DNA of 10,474 bases. Origin: Minisyncoccota bacterium (lineage in GTDB: Bacteria; Patescibacteriota; Minisyncoccia; Minisyncoccales; CG1-02-41-26). This document shows positions 6,347 through 10,474 of this stretch, piece by piece. Both the position numbers and the translations under genes were made by a program. The stretch is from contig JAQURU010000028.1 in the NCBI GenBank assembly GCA_028715435.1, positions 1 through 10,474 on the forward strand, read 5' to 3'. Numbering within the stretch: position 1 is the first letter of the stretch; each line of letters starts with the position of its first letter. The notes below the pieces were generated by a model. That model made no database searches. It was not told where the DNA came from and saw nothing but the letters and a program-made list of their open reading frames with translations.

Positions 6347-6898
6347 CTAAAATTGAACTTGAGGAGCTTGTTTTTCAACAGCTTCGGCGATTTCAAAAAG
6401 TTCCATTTTTTTGAAGTTAAAAATTTTCGCCACAATATTAGAAGGAAAGCTCTCAATTTTAATGGCCAAGTCCCGCACATTGGCATTATAAAATCGACGA
6501 GCTGCCTGAATTTTATCCTCTGTGTCAGTCAATTCTCTCTGCAATTCTAAAAAGTTAACTGAAGCCTTTAAGTCTGGGTAATTTTCTGAAACAGCAAACA
6601 ATGACTTCAATGTTCCTGCCAAAACGTTTTCTGCTTGAGCTTTTTCAACCACACCTTGAGCTGACATAGCAGCAGTTCTGGCTAATGTGACCTTTTCAAA
6701 CAATTCCCGCTCGTGAGTGGCATAACCTTTAACAATATTGACCAAATTGGAAATTAAATCGTACCTTCTTTTTAGCTGAACATCAATGTCAGCCCAGGCC
6801 TCTTTGGCCCTATTTTTTAAACTAACTAAGCTATTATAGAAAACAACCATAATAGCCACTAACACAACAACGATACCTAAAATTATATATAATATCAT
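6347..6898 (-). CDS. lemA: LemA family protein
   Basis: This is a 183-residue LemA protein with a single N-terminal membrane anchor (residues 3-21) and a long helical bundle. Family landmarks are AWADIDVQLKRRYDLISNLV (34-53), YPDLKASVNF (107-116) and ARRFYNANVRDLAIKIESFP (133-152), all in the usual order, and the length is normal. The molecular role of LemA is not settled; it is repeatedly found next to htpX and DUF2207-type genes, as here, pointing to the cell envelope. The start ATG is preceded by an AT-rich leader with only a weak purine stretch (AAAGAAAA). The DUF2207 gene follows after 44 nt and a terminator-like hairpin. Confidence 0.96.
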   Translation of the reverse strand: MILYIILGIVVVLVAIMVVFYNSLVSLKNRAKEAWADIDVQLKRRYDLISNLVNIVKGYATHERELFEKVTLARTAAMSAQGVVEKAQAENVLAGTLKSLFAVSENYPDLKASVNFLELQRELTDTEDKIQAARRFYNANVRDLAIKIESFPSNIVAKIFNFKKMELFEIAEAVEKQAPQVQF

Positions 6899-7027
6899 AA
6901 TTTTTTCTTTTTAATTTGTAATTTTTAACTAATTTTTATTTAATTAACGAATTGTTTAATTCAATAAGTCAATAAGTCGTTAAAAATTCAATAAAAATTA
7001 AGAAATAAAAATTAAAAATTGATTAAA
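6899..7027 (-). promoter_or_regulatory. AT-rich leader upstream of lemA with a possible promoter and tandem octamer
   Basis: This 129-nt gap is almost entirely A and T. It holds two adjacent copies of AATAAGTC (plus strand 6963-6978). On the minus strand TTGACT (6972-6967) lies 18 nt from GTTAAT (6948-6943), a modest -35/-10 pair that could drive lemA. No hairpin terminator for the zinc-ribbon gene is visible here. In such AT-rich DNA the promoter match could be chance. Confidence 0.35.
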
Positions 7028-7561
7028 TTATTTTGGTAGGTTGGCAATAAAAATTGCCAAAGAAGGGTGTTGCACTAACAACTTATCGCTAAGCAATTTT
7101 ACCACTGCTATAAAATCATCAACCTCCTCTTTAAATGTTTCCGGGCCTACAAAAACTTCTTTGCCCTCTTCTATTAAATTTTTAAAATAACTATGCAAAA
7201 TTTCATCAACTTTTTTCTGTTTTAAATAACTGATTATTTTTTTAAATTCACCCCTATCAAGCCAAATGCCAAAGCAAGAGTTACAAATATCAACTTTTAT
7301 TTGCGAATGATTATAGTTTATCTGATACAACGGCACAAAATCCTGCGGGCAAATTTTATGTGTTGGGCTAACTTGAAATTTTGTTGGCTCTTCCCATAAA
7401 TCAACGTCAAGCCATTGCAATGTTTTATCAGCTTGGTCTTTAGCCTGCCTTAATTCATCTTTTGAAAACCACACACCCAAACAGATTGGGCAATAGTCAA
7501 CTTGCGTGTTATAAAACATGGCTTTTTTCATTTCTTGCTCTTGATGTATTGGGCATTTCAT
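7028..7561 (-). CDS. Double zf-TFIIB-type zinc-ribbon protein
   Basis: This 177-residue soluble protein carries two copies of the zf-TFIIB ribbon (the COG3809-like type). In the first, C3-x2-H6 and C24-x2-C27 are followed by LGVWFSKDEL. In the second, C71 of KICPQDF and C93-x2-C96 are followed by FGIWLDRGEF. The CPxC-like knuckle of copy two reads CPQD, so one ligand seems missing or supplied elsewhere; copy one uses His in place of Cys. After residue 105 the protein is mainly charged helix with no motif I know. The ribbon may bind nucleic acid or a protein; the function is unknown. The start ATG at 7561 lies 9 nt from the -10 box TATAAT, so the mRNA is probably leaderless. lemA follows after 129 nt. 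Confidence 0.85.
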   Translation of the reverse strand: MKCPIHQEQEMKKAMFYNTQVDYCPICLGVWFSKDELRQAKDQADKTLQWLDVDLWEEPTKFQVSPTHKICPQDFVPLYQINYNHSQIKVDICNSCFGIWLDRGEFKKIISYLKQKKVDEILHSYFKNLIEEGKEVFVGPETFKEEVDDFIAVVKLLSDKLLVQHPSLAIFIANLPK

Positions 7562-7569
7562 ACAACTAT

Positions 7570-7598
7570 ATTATACTCAAAAACTCCTGCGAAAGCAA
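7570..7598 (-). promoter_or_regulatory. Promoter of the zinc-ribbon gene, -35 inside a terminator loop
   Basis: On the minus strand TTGCTT (7598-7593), a 17-nt spacer and a perfect TATAAT (7575-7570) form a good sigma70-type promoter. The start is expected at about 7561-7565, at or just before the ATG at 7561. The -35 box lies in the loop of the terminator hairpin of the upstream gene. Confidence 0.7.
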
Positions 7599-7610
7599 CG
7601 CAGGAGTTTT
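7579..7610 (-). terminator. Intrinsic terminator of the repeat surface protein gene
   Basis: A perfect 12-bp stem (AAAACTCCTGCG / CGCAGGAGTTTT) with a 7-nt loop ends in five T on the minus strand. It lies 35 nt after the stop of the surface protein gene. The symmetrical A and T flanks would let it act in either direction. Confidence 0.85.
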
Positions 7611-7645
7611 CAAGAACTGTTAATTTGCCATTTGGCCTTCTATCT

Positions 7646-8794
7646 TTATTTGCACTGCTGTGGCTTAGTAGAAGTGCAGGTCAAAGTTCCATTAAGGGCT
7701 GTGCACCAAGTAATTCCGTCTTGATCTGTATCTCCAATTCCCAAGCAGCCCGTTAATGCCCCGCTTCCTATCATCACTGTTGTTGAAGCGGAACTGGAAA
7801 CTTCTAAGTTGTAAGCAGGAGTTGAAGTGCCAACTCCCAAATTACCAAGAGTTGAAAGAGTAGCATTTACCCTAAGAGTTTGGCTTGCGGGAGTGGCGCT
7901 GAATGTTCCGTAAAGCAAAGCGCCAGCTTGATCTCCTGCAGTGTTTGTTCGGTTTTGGTTGTCAATATAGAAAGCATTGGAGCCTGTTTCATATGCCCCG
8001 GCATAATTTCCAAGCATTACATTGCTGTCTCCAACCAAATTGTAACCCGCCTTATACCCTATTGCTGTATTGGAGGAATAAGCAGTAGTTTGATTATAAC
8101 CCACCCGATAGCCCACAAGGGTGTTGTTATTGAACACCCCTGTTGTTGAATCGCCAGCATCTTTTCCAACTATAGTATTATAGGAGCCAGTAGTGTTACC
8201 CCAGAGAGCGTTAACTCCATAAACGGTATTTTCTGCGCCTGTGGTGTTATAAGAAAGCGATAAAGTCCCAACAGCGGTATTAGAAACGCCTGTAGTATTG
8301 GCCTGAAGAGAACCAGCCCCAATAACGGTATTACCTTCGCCCGTAGTATTAAACTCGAGAGGACTATTAGCAGAAAGAGGCCCATGGTTCCCAATAGCAA
8401 CATTGTATCTGCCTGTGGTATTAGAATAAAGAACTCTGTAGCCTATGCCTACATTCTTATCCGCTGCATTAGTGCTAGCTGTTGAGCTGGACAGTCCTGC
8501 TTCATAGCCAAAGAAGGTATTGTATTGAGCTCCTGACACTATATTCTTCCCTGCTTGGTAGCCAATTTTAGTATTAAAATCCGTGGCATTAAAATCCACT
8601 AAATCAGTAACACCTATACCAAGAGAAGTTAAATAAGTGGTAGTGGTTGTGGCTAAGGTGGAAGTGCTAGAAACAGTTAATGTTCCTCCGATTGAAACAT
8701 CATTGCCAATTGTGGTAGCTTGTGTAATTATGACCACCGAAAATATTGTTATAATAATGCTCGCTGCAATAGCGAAAATTTGTTTTTTATTCAT
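7646..8794 (-). CDS. Secreted surface protein with tandem 17-residue NTTGxxNTxxG repeats (adhesin/head-like)
   Basis: This 382-residue protein has an N-terminal hydrophobic segment (5-26) that is a signal peptide or membrane anchor. A low-complexity Ser/Thr region with short beta repeats follows (28-60). The core (75-275) consists of related motifs such as NTAIGYKAG, NVGIGYRVL and NTTGxxNTxxG. Four units are exactly 17 residues each in tandem (149-216). Such motifs resemble the left-handed beta-roll head of trimeric autotransporter adhesins and phage tail fibres. No C-terminal beta-barrel anchor is present, so outer-membrane autotransport is unlikely. The C-terminal 35 residues contain four Cys (350, 364, 373, 381) around GIGDTDQDGITWC and could form disulfides. 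I recall similar Cys-containing tails on CPR surface proteins, but cannot verify it here. The gene has its own promoter and terminator. No Shine-Dalgarno site is seen. Trimeric assembly and adhesion are inferred. Confidence 0.85.
   Translation of the reverse strand: MNKKQIFAIAASIIITIFSVVIITQATTIGNDVSIGGTLTVSSTSTLATTTTTYLTSLGIGVTDLVDFNATDFNTKIGYQAGKNIVSGAQYNTFFGYEAGLSSSTASTNAADKNVGIGYRVLYSNTTGRYNVAIGNHGPLSANSPLEFNTTGEGNTVIGAGSLQANTTGVSNTAVGTLSLSYNTTGAENTVYGVNALWGNTTGSYNTIVGKDAGDSTTGVFNNNTLVGYRVGYNQTTAYSSNTAIGYKAGYNLVGDSNVMLGNYAGAYETGSNAFYIDNQNRTNTAGDQAGALLYGTFSATPASQTLRVNATLSTLGNLGVGTSTPAYNLEVSSSASTTVMIGSGALTGCLGIGDTDQDGITWCTALNGTLTCTSTKPQQCK
8147..8350 (-). repeat. Four tandem 51-bp units coding 17-residue repeats
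   Basis: Residues 149-216 of the surface protein divide into four consecutive 17-residue units, each beginning (N)TTGxxNT and ending in a variable six-residue turn. At the DNA level the units have drifted, so this is an old repeat under protein-level selection. A further related unit at about residue 125 (NTTGRYNVAIG) lies before it. Confidence 0.8.
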
Positions 8795-8818
8795 ATTTTT
8801 TTATTAGATTTTAACTTT

Positions 8819-8848
8819 ATAATACCTTTTTCCAACTTATTGCGTCAA
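8819..8848 (-). promoter_or_regulatory. Promoter of the repeat surface protein gene
   Basis: On the minus strand TTGACG (8848-8843) and TATTAT (8824-8819) are separated by 18 nt, each one base from the sigma70 consensus. A start near 8812 gives a leader of about 18 nt, AT-rich and without a Shine-Dalgarno site, before the ATG at 8794. Confidence 0.65.
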
Positions 8849-8860
8849 GAGAGATATCTC

Positions 8861-8897
8861 AACCAAAAACTCCTCCAAAATGGAGGAGTTTTTGGTT
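8861..8897 (-). terminator. groEL intrinsic terminator (likely bidirectional)
   Basis: A perfect stem of 16 bp (17 if the inner A-T pair forms) joins positions 8861-8876 with 8882-8897, its GC-rich core CTCCTCC/GGAGGAG flanked by A5/T5. It begins 18 nt after the groEL stop. The A and T runs are inside the stem on both sides, so it should work in both directions. Its arm shares AAAACTCCT with the terminator at 7579-7610. Confidence 0.88.
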
Positions 8898-8914
8898 TTC
8901 TTAATAACTTAATT

Positions 8915-10474
8915 TTAATAGTCCATTGCGCCCATTGGGGGCATATGGGTTTCTTTTTTCTCTGTGGGAGCTTCAGCCACCACGCTTTCTGTGGTTAAAA
9001 GCATACTTGCTCCTGAAACCGCATTTTCCAAAGCCGCTCTAACAACCTTAGTCGGGTCAATAATGCCCATTTTTGTTAAATCCCCATACTCTCCAGATAG
9101 AGCATTAAAACCAAAGCTCTCTTTTTCTACTTTCACTTTTTCTGCCACTACCGAGCCTTCAAGCCCTGCGTTAAAAGCAATTCTTTTCAAAGGCTCTTCT
9201 AAAACATCTTTTAAAATTTCCAAACCAATATTTTCATCATTTTCAAACTTAATACCAGATAAAACATTAGACGCTCTTATCAAGGCCACGCCTCCTCCTG
9301 GCACAATGCCTTCAGCAATAGCAGCTTTAGTGGCACTTAAAGCATCTTCGGCTTTGTGCTGCTTGGCTTTTTGCTCCACTTCCGTGGCAGCTCCCACTTT
9401 AATAACCGCTACTCCTCCCGAAAGCTTGCCTAATCTTTCTTGCAATTTTTCTTTATCAAAATCACTTTCTGCCCTTTCAATTTCTGCTCTCAATTGTTTT
9501 ACTCTTGCATCAATTTTGATTTTATCACCCTCGCCATCAACAATAGTGGTGTTTTCCTTTGTGGCAATAACTTTTCTGGCTTTACCAAGCATATCTAGCT
9601 CTATTTTATCTAAAGTTAGTCCTTTTTCTTCTGAAATAACTGTTCCACCAGTAATAATAGCAATGTCCTCTAACATTTCCTTGCGCCTGTCCCCAAACCC
9701 AGGAGCTTTAATTGCCAAACCATTAAAAACGCCTCTTAATTTATTAAGAACTAAAGTTGGCAAAGCTTCTCCTTCAATTTCATCAGCAATTATTACTATT
9801 TCTTTTTTACCTAACTTGGCTACTTTTTCTAAAATTGGCAAAATATCTTGAACAGATGAAATTTTCTTGTCAGTTATTAAAATATAGGCCTCTTCAGCAA
9901 TAGCTTCCATTTTTTCTGCGTCTGTGACCATATAAGGTGAAACATAACCTTTGTCAAATTGAAGCCCTTTTACCACTTCTTTGGAAAGCCCGAATGTTTT
10001 TGACTCTTCAATAGTTACCACACCATCCCTGCCCGCTTCCTCTAAAACATCAGCAATCAGCTCGCCCATTTCCTTGTCTTCAGCGGAAATAGTGGCCACC
10101 TGAACAACCTCTTCTTTGCTGGCAATTTGTTTGGACAGCTTTTTTAATTCCTCAACCACCATTTTACTGGCTTTTTCAATGCCCCGCCTTAAAGCCAATG
10201 GATTGGCGCCTGCCGCCGCATTTTTAAAACCCTTGGCAATCAAGGCCTGGGTTAAAACAACAGCTGTGGTGGTGCCATCTCCCGCAGTGTCATTAGCTTT
10301 GCTGGCCACCTCTTTAACAATTTCAGCGCCCATATTTTCTACTTTATCCTCAAGGTCTATTTCTTTGGCAATAGTAACGCCATCGTTAGTGATAGTGGGA
10401 GACCCGAAACCTTTGTCCAAAATAACATTCCTGCCTTTTGGGCCAGGAGTAATTTTTACTGCATCTGCTAATTT
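8915..10474 (-). CDS. groEL: Chaperonin GroEL (60 kDa), N-terminus beyond window
   Basis: GroEL forms the ATP-driven double-ring chaperonin that folds cytosolic proteins. 519 codons are present, running open to the window edge. The first visible residues KLADAVKI match position 22 onward of E. coli GroEL (548 aa), so about 21 residues are missing. The ATPase residues are present: Asp in TNDGVTIA (E. coli Asp52), Asp in AGDGTTTAVV (Asp87) and Asp in AEDALSATK (Asp398). PGGGVALIRA and IIDPTKVVRAALENA are also typical. Two differences stand out. The usual TLGPKGRNV reads TPGPKGRNV, and the normal Gly-Gly-Met tail is reduced to THMPPMGAMDY. The internal TTG at 10420 is a Leu codon, not a start. 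groES is not in the window. Confidence 0.98.
   Translation of the reverse strand, partial: KLADAVKITPGPKGRNVILDKGFGSPTITNDGVTIAKEIDLEDKVENMGAEIVKEVASKANDTAGDGTTTAVVLTQALIAKGFKNAAAGANPLALRRGIEKASKMVVEELKKLSKQIASKEEVVQVATISAEDKEMGELIADVLEEAGRDGVVTIEESKTFGLSKEVVKGLQFDKGYVSPYMVTDAEKMEAIAEEAYILITDKKISSVQDILPILEKVAKLGKKEIVIIADEIEGEALPTLVLNKLRGVFNGLAIKAPGFGDRRKEMLEDIAIITGGTVISEEKGLTLDKIELDMLGKARKVIATKENTTIVDGEGDKIKIDARVKQLRAEIERAESDFDKEKLQERLGKLSGGVAVIKVGAATEVEQKAKQHKAEDALSATKAAIAEGIVPGGGVALIRASNVLSGIKFENDENIGLEILKDVLEEPLKRIAFNAGLEGSVVAEKVKVEKESFGFNALSGEYGDLTKMGIIDPTKVVRAALENAVSGASMLLTTESVVAEAPTEKKETHMPPMGAMDY

Noticed and set aside
8147..8350. A CRISPR-like array, suggested by regular repeats
   Set aside because: The period is an exact multiple of three inside an open frame, the whole unit is repeated with no unique spacers, and no cas gene is nearby.
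7880..8403. Several plus- and minus-strand frames inside the repeat surface protein gene
   Set aside because: They arise from the periodic 51-bp repeats read in other frames; the frame with signal peptide and repeats is the real one.
8964..9851. A 295-codon open frame on the plus strand inside groEL
   Set aside because: It is antisense to a strongly conserved GroEL frame and its product is a low-complexity Ser/Pro/Leu/Ala chain with no motif, as expected from the mirror of GroEL codon use.

Overview
The window is a compact, AT-rich stretch in which every gene I can support lies on the minus strand, with short gaps or small overlaps. TGA works as a normal stop (it ends the genes at 1110-1721 and 1756-2724), so a code reading TGA as glycine is excluded. 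Several traits suggest a Candidate Phyla Radiation (Patescibacteria, Parcubacteria-like) bacterium: small genes, few recognisable Shine-Dalgarno sites, a tRNA without encoded CCA, a LemA / DUF2207 / HtpX cluster, and a secreted repeat protein with a Cys-containing C-terminus. This placement is an inference from gene content, not a proven affiliation.

Layout, read in the direction of transcription (right to left). (1) groEL occupies 8915-10474, lacks about 21 N-terminal residues beyond the window edge, and ends in a strong hairpin terminator at 8861-8897. (2) A secreted protein with four tandem 17-residue repeats (7646-8794) has its own promoter and terminator. (3) A double zinc-ribbon protein (7028-7561) starts from a promoter whose -35 box lies in the loop of the preceding terminator, which predicts a leaderless or nearly leaderless mRNA. 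(4) lemA (6347-6898) and a DUF2207 membrane protein (4566-6302) follow, separated by a terminator-like hairpin. (5) htpX (3589-4491) has an extended -10 promoter inside the loop of a perfect 15-bp inverted repeat. It is followed after 20 nt by tRNA-Ser(GGA).

(6) The left third looks accessory: a small SpoT/MESH1-like HD hydrolase (2821-3435), an unusual protein joining a HAD-like N-terminal part to the second half of an alanyl-tRNA synthetase core (1756-2724), an unrecognised HExxH protein (1110-1721), an MTH1-type Nudix hydrolase (634-1113) and a DrrA-type ABC ATPase cut by the window edge (1-630). The last three are linked by a 4-bp overlap and a 3-bp gap and are very likely co-transcribed.

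Functionally, HtpX, LemA, DUF2207 and GroEL fit envelope and protein quality control. The HD hydrolase and the Nudix enzyme would act on alarmones and oxidised nucleotides. The HAD/AlaRS-like protein is the best candidate for something undescribed: it keeps a recognisable motif 3, but it has no visible motifs 1 and 2 and its motif 3 lacks the usual Asp.
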